Shown: piece by piece, positions 44,852 to 53,106 of the stretch
Position numbering within the stretch: the first letter of the stretch is position 1
Layout: each line of letters begins with the position of its first letter
DNA from: Nocardia sp. alder85J
Lineage (GTDB): Bacteria; Actinomycetota; Actinomycetes; Mycobacteriales; Mycobacteriaceae
Assembly: GCF_020176955.2 (NCBI RefSeq)
Contig: NZ_JAIUCZ020000018.1
Location: 1 to 64,000, forward strand
DNA: 64,000 nt
Direction: 5' to 3'
Notes under the pieces: model-generated
The model's input: only the letters and a program-made list of their open reading frames with translations
What the model was told of the DNA's origin: nothing
Databases searched by the model: none
Made by a program: the position numbers and the translations under genes

Positions 44852-46335
44852 CAGGTGACCGGCGACAGCGGTTCGGTGACGTGCGGGGTCAGCGCCGCGA
44901 AGGCGGCGGCGATGCCCTTCACCGCCAGGCGCAGATCCGGCTCCTCGTGGGTGTACGGCAGCCGGACGTAACGTTCGAAGGCGCCCTGCACCCCGAACCG
45001 CGGCCCGGCCGCCAGCAGCACCCCGTGATTGGGCGCGGTGGCGGCCAGCGCGGTGGAGACCGGCGCGGGCAGTTGCACCCACAGCGACATGCCGCCGGCG
45101 CCGGGCAGCACCCGCCAGTCCGGCAGTTCCTCGGCCAGCGCCGCCAGCAGGGCGGCCCGGCGGCTGCGCAGCTGGTCGCAGCGGCGTTCCCGGATGATGT
45201 CGGCGTGTTCCAGCAGGTGCACCGTGGCCAGCTGATCCACCACCGGGGTGCCGAGGTCGACCGTCGACCGGGTGCCGAGCAGTTTGGTGATCAACGCCTG
45301 ACCCGCCCGGATCCAGCCGACCCGGAGACCGCCCCAGAACGCCTTGGACGCCGAGCCGATCGTGACGATCTCCGGACCGCGCGCGAAGGCCGCCACCGGT
45401 GGCGGCGCGGCCCCGTCCAGCTGCTGATCGACCATCGATTCGTCGATGATCATCGTCATCCGCGTCTCCCGGGCGATCGCGGCCAGTTCGGCGCGGTCCT
45501 CGGCATTCATCACCATGCCGGTCGGGTTGTGGAAATCCGGGACCAGATAGGCGGTGCCGGCCGCGGTCTGCCGGGCGGCGCTGCGGATCCCGTCCAGATC
45601 CCAGGCGGCGGCCGGGAATTCGGGCCGCAGCGGCACCGGCACCGGCCGGGCGCCGACATCGCGGATCGCCTCGATGGCATTGGGGTAGCTGGGGTGATCG
45701 ATGAGCACCCGCTCGGCGGGTGCGGTCAGCACGTTGAGCAGCAGTCGCAGCCCGTGCTGGGCGCCGAGGGTGACCAGGATCTGGTCCGGCTCGGTGGGCA
45801 GACCGCGTTCGGTGTAGCGGCGGGCGATGGCCTCCCGCAGCGCGAGCACACCCACCGGATCCATGCCGTGGGTACCGAGGAAGATCGGAAGCCCCTGCAA
45901 CGCAACGGAATACGCGTCGCTCATCTCCGGCGGCGCGGACATCGCGGCATAGGTGAGGTCGATGGCCGGCTGTTCCGCCGCCGTCATCGACACCAGGATG
46001 CTGCGGGCCGGCTTGCTGCCGTCGTGGGTCACCGTGGGCGGCAGCGCCACCGTGCTGCGCGACCCCTGCCGGCTGATCAGATAGCCGTGTTCGCGCAGCA
46101 GGGTATAGGCGGAGGTGACGGTGGTACGGCTCACCTCGAGCGCGGCGGCCAGATCGCGTTCGCTGGGCAGGGCCACGCCGAGCGGGGCGCGGCCGTCGTG
46201 GATCAGCAACCGGATGCTCTCGGCCAGGGCCAGATAAGCGGGCCGGGAGGGCCGGCGGGCGGCATCGCCCTCGTCGTACCGCCAGCGGCCGAGGTCGCGG
46301 GTGAGGGTCGCGGCGCTGATTACCCGATGTGCCAT
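44845..46335 (-). CDS. MocR/PdxR-type regulator (GntR helix-turn-helix fused to aminotransferase)
   Basis: 496 residues. The GntR winged helix is at about 25-95 (YLALAESIRLLIHDGRAPLGVALPSERDLAAALEVSRTT), then a PLP-dependent class I aminotransferase fold: LVTLGAQHGLRLLLN, YLVPDFHNPTGMVM, and the PLP-Lys in IGSASKAFWGGLRVGW. Such proteins sense PLP-linked metabolites instead of catalysing transamination. The sequence resembles the YczR subgroup. The expected membrane partner (YczE-like) is not adjacent; the divergent neighbour is a tiny membrane protein. The ATG at 46335 fits the family start; 12 in-frame codons upstream are not conserved-looking. Confidence 0.88.
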   Translation of the reverse strand: MAHRVISAATLTRDLGRWRYDEGDAARRPSRPAYLALAESIRLLIHDGRAPLGVALPSERDLAAALEVSRTTVTSAYTLLREHGYLISRQGSRSTVALPPTVTHDGSKPARSILVSMTAAEQPAIDLTYAAMSAPPEMSDAYSVALQGLPIFLGTHGMDPVGVLALREAIARRYTERGLPTEPDQILVTLGAQHGLRLLLNVLTAPAERVLIDHPSYPNAIEAIRDVGARPVPVPLRPEFPAAAWDLDGIRSAARQTAAGTAYLVPDFHNPTGMVMNAEDRAELAAIARETRMTMIIDESMVDQQLDGAAPPPVAAFARGPEIVTIGSASKAFWGGLRVGWIRAGQALITKLLGTRSTVDLGTPVVDQLATVHLLEHADIIRERRCDQLRSRRAALLAALAEELPDWRVLPGAGGMSLWVQLPAPVSTALAATAPNHGVLLAAGPRFGVQGAFERYVRLPYTHEEPDLRLAVKGIAAAFAALTPHVTEPLSPVTCY

Positions 46336-46397
46336 GCGGTCCAGTATCGAGCCGGTGGATCTTTTGTTCAAGTCCAGTTCCGGCGCACGCTGGGAAA

Positions 46398-46640
46398 ATG
46401 ATCGGATTCATCGCCGCCGTCGTGGTCGTCGCACTCTTCGCCTGGATCGTCCACCGCTGCGCGCCCAAACCGGGCGAACGCGCATCCGTCCTGCTCGAAC
46501 GCTATCGCCCGCACGCACCGATGGCGGACTGGTCGATGCCGCCGGACCAGTACGACCGGATCCGGCAGTACGCGGAACTCCAGGCGATGCGTGCCCACCA
46601 ATCGCAGTCCAGTTCCACGCAACTGGACCGTTCGATGTGA
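46398..46640 (+). CDS. Small single-pass membrane protein
   Basis: 80 residues. The N-terminal membrane helix is IGFIAAVVVVALFAWIVHRC, followed by a polar, Pro-containing cytoplasmic part (LLERYRPHAPMADWSMPPDQYDRIRQYAELQAMR). Function unknown. The ATG at 46398 places the membrane helix at the very N-terminus as in many actinobacterial small proteins; the open frame upstream runs through the MocR promoter. 62 bp from the divergent MocR gene. Confidence 0.65.
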   Translation: MIGFIAAVVVVALFAWIVHRCAPKPGERASVLLERYRPHAPMADWSMPPDQYDRIRQYAELQAMRAHQSQSSSTQLDRSM

Positions 46641-46672
46641 GAAATGTCGGTGCCCCGGGGCACACTGGTCAC

Positions 46673-47224
46673 ATGGCCGAATCGACTGGTTCCCTCGCGG
46701 CGGCGTTGTTCGACACCGCGATCGGGGTCTGTGCGCTGGCGTGGACCGATCTGGGCATCGTGCGGTTCCGGTTACCGGAGTCCACGCCCGACGCGGCGAC
46801 CATGCGCGGCCGCTTGGCCCGCGCGGGGCTGCGGGAGACCGAGCCCGGCGAACTGGCCCGCGAGGTGATCGCCGCGGTCCGCCGGCACCTGTCCGGCCGG
46901 CTGGACGATCTGCGCTGGATTCCCCTGGACCACAGCGGCATTCCCGAATTCCACCGGGAGGTGTACCGGGTGGCCCGGGACATCGCACCGGGACATACCC
47001 TCGGCTACGGTCAGGTCGCCGCGCGCGCCGGGCGGCCGCACGGGGCGCAGGCGGTCGGTCAGGCCATGGGCCGTAATCCGATTCCGCTGATCGTGCCCTG
47101 CCATCGAGTACTGGCGGCCGACCATGCGCTGCACGGCTTCTCGGCCCCGGGCGGCCTCGCCACCAAACAACGGCTGCTGGAGATCGAGCGCACTCCCGGA
47201 TTCGGCGAGCCCATGCTCTTCTGA
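46673..47224 (+). CDS. ogt: Methylated-DNA-protein-cysteine methyltransferase
   Basis: 183 residues. It repairs O6-methylguanine by moving the methyl group to its own Cys143 in NPIPLIVPCHRVL. The helix-turn-helix and Arg-finger region is GHTLGYGQVAARAGRPHGAQAVGQAM, and LATKQRLLEIE follows the active site, all typical of Ogt. CACACT lies 6 nt before the ATG and there is no ribosome-binding site, so it is probably leaderless. The last codons are followed by a 25-bp minisatellite. Confidence 0.95.
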   Translation: MAESTGSLAAALFDTAIGVCALAWTDLGIVRFRLPESTPDAATMRGRLARAGLRETEPGELAREVIAAVRRHLSGRLDDLRWIPLDHSGIPEFHREVYRVARDIAPGHTLGYGQVAARAGRPHGAQAVGQAMGRNPIPLIVPCHRVLAADHALHGFSAPGGLATKQRLLEIERTPGFGEPMLF

Positions 47225-47264
47225 GCCCGGCAGTGGATTCACCGCGCATGCCGGGCTGTCGGAC

Positions 47265-47617
47265 CGCTGCTTCGTGCCCAGCGGCGGAAGCGCTGGACGT
47301 GCGCGGTGGCGGAAGCGCTGGACGTGCGCGGTGGCGGAAGCGCTGGACGTGCGCGGTGGCGGAAGCGCTGGACGTGCGCGGTGGCGGAAGCGCTGGACGT
47401 GCGCGGTGGCGGAAGCGCTGGACGTGCCTGGCGGCGGAAGCGCTGGACGTGCCTGGCGGCGGAAGCGCTGGACGTGCCTGGCGGCGGAAGCGCTGGACGT
47501 GCCTGGCGGCGGAAGCGCTGGACGTGCCCGGTGGCCGAAGCGCTGCTTCATGCCGGGCGGTCGAAGCGCGCGCGCCGGGCGGTCGAATCGCTGTACGTGC
47601 CGGGCCGCGGAACTACT
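47265..47617. repeat. 25-bp minisatellite between ogt and the next gene
   Basis: Ten full 25-bp units at 47290-47539, each starting GCGCTGGACGTGC and ending GGAA or CGAA, flanked by degenerate copies. Units 1-5 share one sequence (CGCGGTGG in the middle), units 6-9 another (CTGGCGG), and unit 10 a third, so blocks have been duplicated. Because 25 is not a multiple of three, any reading frame through the array cycles through all three phases; the long frames there are not genes. Confidence 0.95.
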
Positions 47618-48020
47618 GCTGCGGTGGCTGGCCGCCCGGGTTGAGGGCGTTCTGGAGACCCTGCACGACCTGGTCGGGCACCGCGTCGGGCACCACGACA
47701 TCGTTGTCGCCGATGCGGACCGTGCGCGGCGCCGGATCGGGCGTCGGGTCCGGGGTCGGGGTGGGGCGCGGCCGGTTGTACTGCGGCGCGGGCGCCTGGG
47801 TTTGGGGGGCCGCCTGATGCAATTCCACCGGCTGATCGTCGGGAGCCGGCGCCGGCGCCGGGGGTGCCGGAGTGTCCGTCGGGGCCGCGCCCGGCGCCGG
47901 GGCGCTCGGGGTGGTCACCCCCGGCTGCACCGGGCCCGGCGCCGACTGCGCGACGGTCGCGCAGGTGATTCCGAGGGCGACCGGTACCGCGGCCAGTGCG
48001 ACCCGAACTCCCGCCTTCAT
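47613..48020 (-). CDS. Secreted Pro/Ala-rich protein
   Basis: 135 residues from the ATG at 48020. A signal peptide (KAGVRVALAAVPVALGITCATVAQSAPG, cut after about residue 25) is followed by a Pro/Ala/Thr-rich part and a short conserved-looking C-terminus: RTVRIGDNDVVVPDAVPDQVVQGLQNALNPGG. Function unknown; probably external. The 3' end abuts the 25-bp minisatellite. Confidence 0.65.
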   Translation of the reverse strand: MKAGVRVALAAVPVALGITCATVAQSAPGPVQPGVTTPSAPAPGAAPTDTPAPPAPAPAPDDQPVELHQAAPQTQAPAPQYNRPRPTPTPDPTPDPAPRTVRIGDNDVVVPDAVPDQVVQGLQNALNPGGQPPQQ

Positions 48021-48186
48021 ATACCGAATTCGACGCGCCACGTCGCGACACCGCCTTGCCGAAAATAGGGTGTTGACTCTGCGAGCGGCCCGATGGTCCA
48101 CCCGTCTGCATCGTAGCGGCAGCCAAGGCCCCTAGCTATCCGGCCGATCGACTCCGGGCGAAGTCCGGTGCTCCTACACTGCCCCA

Positions 48187-48282
48187 ATGGATCTGCTGTA
48201 TTCGGCGATCGGTTTCCTGGTTTTCGTGGCATTCCTCTGGACTTTGTGGATGGCACTACAGGAGTTGACTCATCATCGCTGA
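48187..48282 (+). CDS. 31-residue single-pass membrane protein
   Basis: The peptide begins MDLLYSAIGFLVFVAFLWTL and ends QELTHHR, one membrane helix with a short polar end. It is too short for usual gene finders, but TACACT at 48175-48180 lies 6 nt before the ATG with no ribosome-binding site, exactly the leaderless-promoter arrangement of larger genes here. Codon use and the low share of Ala/Arg also differ from random GC-rich frames. Function unknown. Confidence 0.5.
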   Translation: MDLLYSAIGFLVFVAFLWTLWMALQELTHHR

Positions 48283-48786
48283 ATAATCGCTGTCGATGGG
48301 GCGAATGCGTTGCTCGGCAACGTATTCACCGCATCACCGGTGCACTCGCCGCGAAGGGGCGAGTGTGCCTGCCGTACCGTGCCGGGCCACCGGTGCCGGA
48401 GCTGCCCGCACAACCGGTTTCGCTGTCGGTGCGTCCCACCGCCGATGATCACGCGGGCGGCCGTGGCCAGGCGTGCCGATCCGGCCGGACGAGTGCCGGT
48501 CGCACGTGCGAACGCGGCTGGGGCGTGCCCCGGCAGGCTGGACACGCATGCTGGTGCGGGATGGTCGCACGCGCAGATGCGGGCCGGTCGCGGGCATCCG
48601 ATGTGCACTGGTTCCGTGCGTCGGTTGTGTGCTGGTCGTGGGAGTCGGGGGTGTGCTGATTGCGCACTTCGCGTGTGTGCCGGTCGTGGAGTCGGGTGTG
48701 CTGGTTGCGCGCGTCGGGCGTGTGCTGAATGCGCAGGTCGGGGCAGATGGTCGCGCGCGTAGGGATGGGTGTTCGCGCGCAACGCT
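48283..48786. repeat. Gene-free stretch with degenerate 24-bp repeats
   Basis: No credible gene. From about 48610 to 48755 the theme GTGTGCTG-(A/G)-TTGCGC followed by a (G)TCGGG block recurs with a spacing near 24 bp, best seen at 48699-48746. On the minus strand it reads as repeated PAHxxR blocks. It is an older, decayed minisatellite downstream of the LAL regulator gene. Confidence 0.55.
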
Positions 48787-51408
48787 TTACGACAGTTCGC
48801 GCGGACTTTCGCCGGCCGGACCGCCGCGCATCAGATCGCCCAGTTCCTCCCGGTCGGTGACGTCGAGTTTGATGCAGGCCCGGTAGAGGTGTCCTTCGAC
48901 GGTCCGCACCGAGACGGTCAACCGGTCGGCGATCTGCCGGTTGGACAGTCCCGCCGCCACCAGGTTCGCGATCTCGCGCTCCCGCGCCGTCAACGGCAGC
49001 GGTTGTGCGGACTGCCGCAGCGCCGGGGTGACCGCCCCGCCGCAGGCCGCCGCCAGCCGATTCGCGGCCGCCGCTGATTCCAGCAGCCGCCGCCGATCAC
49101 CGCGGCGTTCGTGCGCGGAGGCGGCCTGCGCCGCCGCGTCGGCGGCCGAGAGCAAGGCCCCCAGCCGCTCGAATTCCTCTGCGGCGGTACTCAATCCGGC
49201 GCCATCGTGTGCGGCCAGCGCCACCGCGTGCCGGGCCTGCACCTGCACCAGCGGCCCGTCGATTCGCTCGGCCAGATCGGCGAGCCGCCCGGCCACGCCA
49301 TGGTCGCCGAACCGGGCGGCGGTGTGCAGCGCCATCGCCTCGATCGCGTGCTGCCGGGACCCGGCGGCGGCGTCCGCCGCGGCCAGCGCCAGCCGGACCG
49401 CGGGCGACACCGTACCCTCCGCCGCCGCCTGCCAGGCGCGGGCGAGTTCCAGTTGCGGCTCGTACACCGCGCTGTGCCGCCCGCCGCGCCGGGTCGCCTC
49501 CGCGAGACTCTCGGCCGCCTCGGCGGACCGTCCCAGCGCCGAATACGCTTCGGCCAGGCGAATTCTCGCCGGAAACATCCAGGCCGCCGCACCCTCCGCG
49601 GTGAGCGCCGCGAGCGCCTGCTCCAGATTCTCGATCCCGTCGGCGAACCGCCCCGAGGCGACGTCGACGGTGCCCTGCAAGATCCGGGAAAAGCCCCAGG
49701 CCAGATACTGTCCCGGCGCCGAATAACCGAAATACCCGGTGGCACACCGCCGGGCGGCATCCAGATCTCCGGTGAGGGTGAGCGCCAGCACTTCCGCATG
49801 GGTCGACATGAACCGGTTGAGCCCGTCGATCTCCGCTTCCACCCGATGCCCGCGCTCGGCGTACTCCCGGGCGGCCGCGCCCCGGCCCGTCAACGCCAGC
49901 GCCAGTCCGCCGCCGAACGCCGCCCACCACACCGCCCAGGCGGGCGCTCCGTCGGCCGCCAGCACCGGCTCGGCATCGGCGATCGCCGCCTCGACCCGGT
50001 TCTCGTTCACCGCGCACGCGGCGGCCAGACCCCGCAGGATCAGCGCCAGCTTCGGATGCCCGACCCGCGCGCGCACCAGCGTCAGCACCTCGTCGGCCCG
50101 ATCGGCATCGCCCATGGCCCACAACAGATTCGACACCCGGGTACTGCCCCAGCGGGTGAGCTGCACCTGATCCAGCTGTGCCGGATCGAAACTGGCGAGG
50201 GTGCGCTCGGCCTCGATCCGATGCCCCTGCCACAGCAGCGCGCGAGCCAGCAGATCGGCCGCCTCCAGGCCGCCGCGCCGCTCCACCGCCGCCCGCGCGA
50301 ACCGCTCCCCGAGCGGAATGTCGGCCAGCCCGATGGCATCCCCGGCGGCCGCCTCGAAGAGCGCCAGATCCGCCGATTTGTCACTGTCCAAGGCCAATTC
50401 GGCCAACCGGATCCGATCCGCCGCGGACCGCACCGGCCGTTCCCGCAGCGCCGAGTACAACCGCCCCCGCAACCGCCGCGCCGACGCGATCCCCAGCCGC
50501 CGCCGGATCACCTCCCCGAACAGCGGATGGTTGTACCGCACCAGCAACTGCCGCGAATTCTCGACGATCCGCACCACCCCGCGCCCCTCGGCGGCCTCCA
50601 CCGCCTCCGCCCCGGCCAGTTCGCTCAGCACGTCGAGGTCGATCGGTTCGCAGAAGGTCAGCAACTCCAGCACCCGCAGCACCGATTCGGGCAGTTGTTC
50701 CACCCGATCCTCCAGCAGCGCGGCCAGTTCCGAGGTGACCGCGGCCCGCCCCCGCATCTGCCACACCCCGTTGACCTGCCGCAGCGTGCCCGCCTCCAGC
50801 GCCCCCTCCACCAGATGCCGCAGGAACAGCGCATTACCGGCCGACGACTCCCACATCAGATCCGCGGTGAACCCCTCGAGCTGCCCGCCGAGCATCGACT
50901 CGACCAGCTCCACACTCTGCGTCCGGCTGAACGGCCGCAGGTCGATCCGCAGCAGATGCCCGTCTTTCCACAGCGACGTGACCGCGTCCGGTACCGACAC
51001 CCCGCCCCGCACGGTGCACACGATGTGCGCCGCCTTGTCGATCGCCACCTGCAACAACAGTGTCGCCGACAACTGATCGAGCAGATGTGCGTCGTCGACC
51101 CCGATGACGGTGTGCCCGTCGGCCAGCAACGCCTCCCGCGCCGCCGCCATATAGGTCACCGGATCGTGCGCGGTGTACACCCCGACGAGATGCGCGAACA
51201 CCCCCAGCGGAATACTGCGCGCGGATTCGGTCCCCGCCACCCAGCGAATATTCCCGCCCACCTCGGCCGCGGCCCGTCGCGCCAGCGTCGTCTTCCCGAC
51301 CCCGGCGTCCCCGGTGAGCACCGCACCGACCACCGTGCTGCCGGTGAGTGTCCCGCGAATCGCCTCCAATTCGGCGACACGTTCGACCATCGGCCAGTTC
51401 CGACCCAT
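48787..51408 (-). CDS. Large LuxR-family (LAL) transcriptional regulator
   Basis: 873 residues. Walker A GDAGVGKTT at 33-41, a Walker B-like TVIGVDDAHLL, a STAND ATPase with winged-helix region, then TPR-like helical repeats (about 330-780) and a C-terminal LuxR helix-turn-helix (about 805-860: PLTAREREIANLVAAGLSNRQIADRL, VSVRTVEGHLYRACIKLDV). LAL proteins integrate a metabolite signal with DNA binding; the ligand is unknown. The ATG at 51408 is the only good start. No enzyme operon adjoins it; the gene upstream on the same strand is a small zinc-ribbon protein. Confidence 0.9.
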   Translation of the reverse strand: MGRNWPMVERVAELEAIRGTLTGSTVVGAVLTGDAGVGKTTLARRAAAEVGGNIRWVAGTESARSIPLGVFAHLVGVYTAHDPVTYMAAAREALLADGHTVIGVDDAHLLDQLSATLLLQVAIDKAAHIVCTVRGGVSVPDAVTSLWKDGHLLRIDLRPFSRTQSVELVESMLGGQLEGFTADLMWESSAGNALFLRHLVEGALEAGTLRQVNGVWQMRGRAAVTSELAALLEDRVEQLPESVLRVLELLTFCEPIDLDVLSELAGAEAVEAAEGRGVVRIVENSRQLLVRYNHPLFGEVIRRRLGIASARRLRGRLYSALRERPVRSAADRIRLAELALDSDKSADLALFEAAAGDAIGLADIPLGERFARAAVERRGGLEAADLLARALLWQGHRIEAERTLASFDPAQLDQVQLTRWGSTRVSNLLWAMGDADRADEVLTLVRARVGHPKLALILRGLAAACAVNENRVEAAIADAEPVLAADGAPAWAVWWAAFGGGLALALTGRGAAAREYAERGHRVEAEIDGLNRFMSTHAEVLALTLTGDLDAARRCATGYFGYSAPGQYLAWGFSRILQGTVDVASGRFADGIENLEQALAALTAEGAAAWMFPARIRLAEAYSALGRSAEAAESLAEATRRGGRHSAVYEPQLELARAWQAAAEGTVSPAVRLALAAADAAAGSRQHAIEAMALHTAARFGDHGVAGRLADLAERIDGPLVQVQARHAVALAAHDGAGLSTAAEEFERLGALLSAADAAAQAASAHERRGDRRRLLESAAAANRLAAACGGAVTPALRQSAQPLPLTAREREIANLVAAGLSNRQIADRLTVSVRTVEGHLYRACIKLDVTDREELGDLMRGGPAGESPRELS

Positions 51409-51524
51409 GGAATTACTCTAATCCTTCGCCGGGTCCGGAAAGCGAATGCGCGAAAAGTGAATGTGCACAAAGGATTCCGTATGCACACGTGGGAATTCGA
51501 CTGCGCCGTAAGGATGGAGTCGCG

Positions 51525-51575
51525 ATGCCTCCCGTCCCGAACGGGGGCGGCACGTACCCATGGCCGCCCCTGTGA
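51525..51575 (+). CDS. Possible 16-residue peptide (MPPVPNGGGTYPWPPL)
   Basis: Speculative. GGAG (51516-51519) lies 5 nt before the ATG, and the peptide has an unusual Gly/Pro/Trp/Tyr composition for this GC-rich background. It ends 2 nt before a perfect ribosome-binding site. It could be a leader peptide, a small secreted or modified peptide, or chance. Confidence 0.2.
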   Translation: MPPVPNGGGTYPWPPL

Positions 51576-51577
51576 GG

Positions 51578-51590
51578 GAAAGGAGGTGAT
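51578..51590 (+). promoter_or_regulatory. Extended perfect Shine-Dalgarno sequence without a clear gene
   Basis: GAAAGGAGGTGAT is complementary to 13 consecutive bases of the 16S rRNA 3' end. An ATG follows at 51596 with ideal spacing (frame MADIRDARTHCPATGL...), but the frame soon runs antisense to the zinc-ribbon gene and becomes Arg-rich. What is translated from here is open. Confidence 0.4.
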
Positions 51591-51641
51591 GGGAGATGGC
51601 CGACATTCGAGACGCACGCACCCACTGCCCGGCAACAGGAC

Positions 51642-51902
51642 TCACACCGCCCGCTGCCGGGCCCGGACACAGGTGGCGCAGCGCCCGGCGGATTCGTGCA
51701 CGACATGGCCGGGCAGTCGGCGCCGCCGCGTCGTCATCGGCCGCCCGCACCCCAGGCAGTGCGTCGGACGCGTTGCGCGCCAGTGCAGTTCCACCTGCCC
51801 CCGCACGATCTCGCGCAGCGCGTGCTCGGTGGCGGCGTCGCCGCGGCACACCACCCCCGCCATCACGACACCGTCGGCGACCCGGGGTCGCACATCGTCC
51901 AC
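51642..51902 (-). CDS. Small zinc-ribbon protein
   Basis: 86 residues. The N-terminal half (ADGVVMAGVVCRGDAATEHALREIVRGQVELHW) looks folded and helical; the C-terminal half has HCLGCGRPM and GRCATCVRARQR, a CxxC...CxxC pair of the kind found in small actinobacterial zinc-ribbon proteins, where it is usually taken as nucleic-acid binding. The GTG at 51902 is the first start, but the frame is open for about 35 more codons without a start codon and reads plausibly (ALDALTAGTLVDDV), so an upstream start or a frameshift is possible. It lies 233 bp upstream of the LAL gene on the same strand. Confidence 0.55.
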   Translation of the reverse strand: MDDVRPRVADGVVMAGVVCRGDAATEHALREIVRGQVELHWRATRPTHCLGCGRPMTTRRRRLPGHVVHESAGRCATCVRARQRAV

Positions 51903-52177
51903 GAGGGTGCCGGCGGTCAGGGCGTCGAGGGCGCAGGATATCGCCGCGCACCGGCCCCCTGTCCGGCAACCCGTTCCTGCGCCGCTCGATCCGGCCGCTG
52001 GATCAGTCTCTCACCGTTACCGTCACCAAAACGGCCGCCGCCCAGGTCGAACACCGCGCAAGAAACGCGCCCATGTCTACATATGGCGCACATCTTCGCT
52101 GATCGCGCGAGTGGCGGAAATCCGTCCGAATAGTTTATCGTGAGACGCGAACTTTTCGAAAAGGAGATTTCCCGGTG

Positions 52178-52687
52178 ATGTTCCTTCCGGCGAACGAGTC
52201 GATGGACAAAGCCCTGCACTATTTCGATGAATCGCGGAGGATGGCCGAATCCACCGCTCCGAAGGATTCGTTCGACCGAATAGTGTGTATCGCGGCGTTC
52301 GGTGCCGCGATGTCGTATCTCGTCGGCGTGCGGATCGGCGGCGGTGAGCCGATACCGGCAGCTCGGCTCGAATATTTCCGGGCCGAAGTGCTCTCCCGGA
52401 TCGATGCCGACCAGCAGGGGCTGACCGTCTACCTCTTCGAAGCCGTCAAGAGTGTGGTCATCGGTGACCTGGACGAGGCGTTGATCCGTCGTTCGGCGAT
52501 CCAGTTGTTGCTGGACGATTATCCCGGGGTGTCGGATATTCTGGACGAATACGATAGGGAAGCGCTCGCGGAGCTGGACACGGAACTCCTGGAGAAAGCG
52601 ATATATGGGGACGAGGTCACGGATTATACGATTCTGCACGCCTTGCCGCCCACCCATTGGTGGTGGCCTTTCCGGGCTCGGTCCTGA
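52178..52687 (+). CDS. Orphan protein of unknown function, lower GC
   Basis: 169 residues from the ATG at 52178 (or the GTG directly before it at 52175); AAGGAGA lies at 52161-52167 and a perfect palindrome TTTTCGAAAA at 52153-52162 overlaps it. The protein is acidic and helical: ESMDKALHYFDESRRMAEST, FDRIVCIAAFGAAMSYLVGV, AIQLLLDDYPGVSDILDEYD, with a short aromatic basic end THWWWPFRARS. No motif is recognised. Codon use is clearly less GC-biased than that of all neighbours, which suggests recent acquisition. Alone in its orientation within the accessory stretch. Confidence 0.75.
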   Translation: MFLPANESMDKALHYFDESRRMAESTAPKDSFDRIVCIAAFGAAMSYLVGVRIGGGEPIPAARLEYFRAEVLSRIDADQQGLTVYLFEAVKSVVIGDLDEALIRRSAIQLLLDDYPGVSDILDEYDREALAELDTELLEKAIYGDEVTDYTILHALPPTHWWWPFRARS

Positions 52688-52787
52688 GTGATATGCAGCA
52701 CTGTATCCGAATGTGACAGTTGCGCATGGGCGATGGCGTGGGCGAGACCCTCGCGGCGATCACGTGCGGAGAGGTCCGCGAAGACCA

Positions 52788-52949
52788 TCACTGATCGTGT
52801 CGGCTCAGGTCCGACAGGTCACCGGACTTGGGCGAGCGGCGCTGTCCCCGGGCGCCGATCGCATCGATAAGTCCTCGTCCCGCAGCCGATGCCGAGGTGA
52901 CACCACCATCGGACTCTTCGGGTGTCTGCGGGTCGAGCTCGGGTGCCAT
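52788..52949 (-). CDS. 53-residue polar protein, leaderless start
   Basis: The peptide begins MAPELDPQTPEESDGG and continues VTSASAAGRGLIDAIGARGQ to a polar end SDLSRHDQ. On the minus strand TAGACT (52957-52962) lies 7 nt before the ATG, with no ribosome-binding site, as for several real genes in the window. An acidic N-terminus with a basic, Ser-rich C-terminus and no membrane segment; function unknown. It would be the only gene in the 419 bp between the orphan gene and the racemase-like gene. Confidence 0.5.
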   Translation of the reverse strand: MAPELDPQTPEESDGGVTSASAAGRGLIDAIGARGQRRSPKSGDLSDLSRHDQ

Positions 52950-53106
52950 ACCGGGGAGTCTACCCCGCTTCGGCCTTCAACCCAGGGGTGAGCATCGAGC
53001 CGTTTCGCTGTCGATGCTTGGCACGCACCGGATTTCATGATGGTCCGGTCCCGGATTCTCCCCGGGACCGGAATGGGTTGTCGCCGGCCGAAATCGCCGG
53101 AACGAT

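Noticed and set aside
43649..46468. 939-codon minus-strand frame spanning DUF4185 and the MocR gene
   Set aside because: Crosses two well-supported genes in other frames and has no recognisable domain.
47124..48068. Plus-strand repeat-protein gene through the 25-bp array
   Set aside because: The 25-bp period forces frame cycling, so any repeat sequence appears open; no start signal or domain.
49111..52143. 1010-codon plus-strand frame opposite the LAL gene
   Set aside because: Arg/Pro/Gln-rich composition with no motif; shadow of a real gene.
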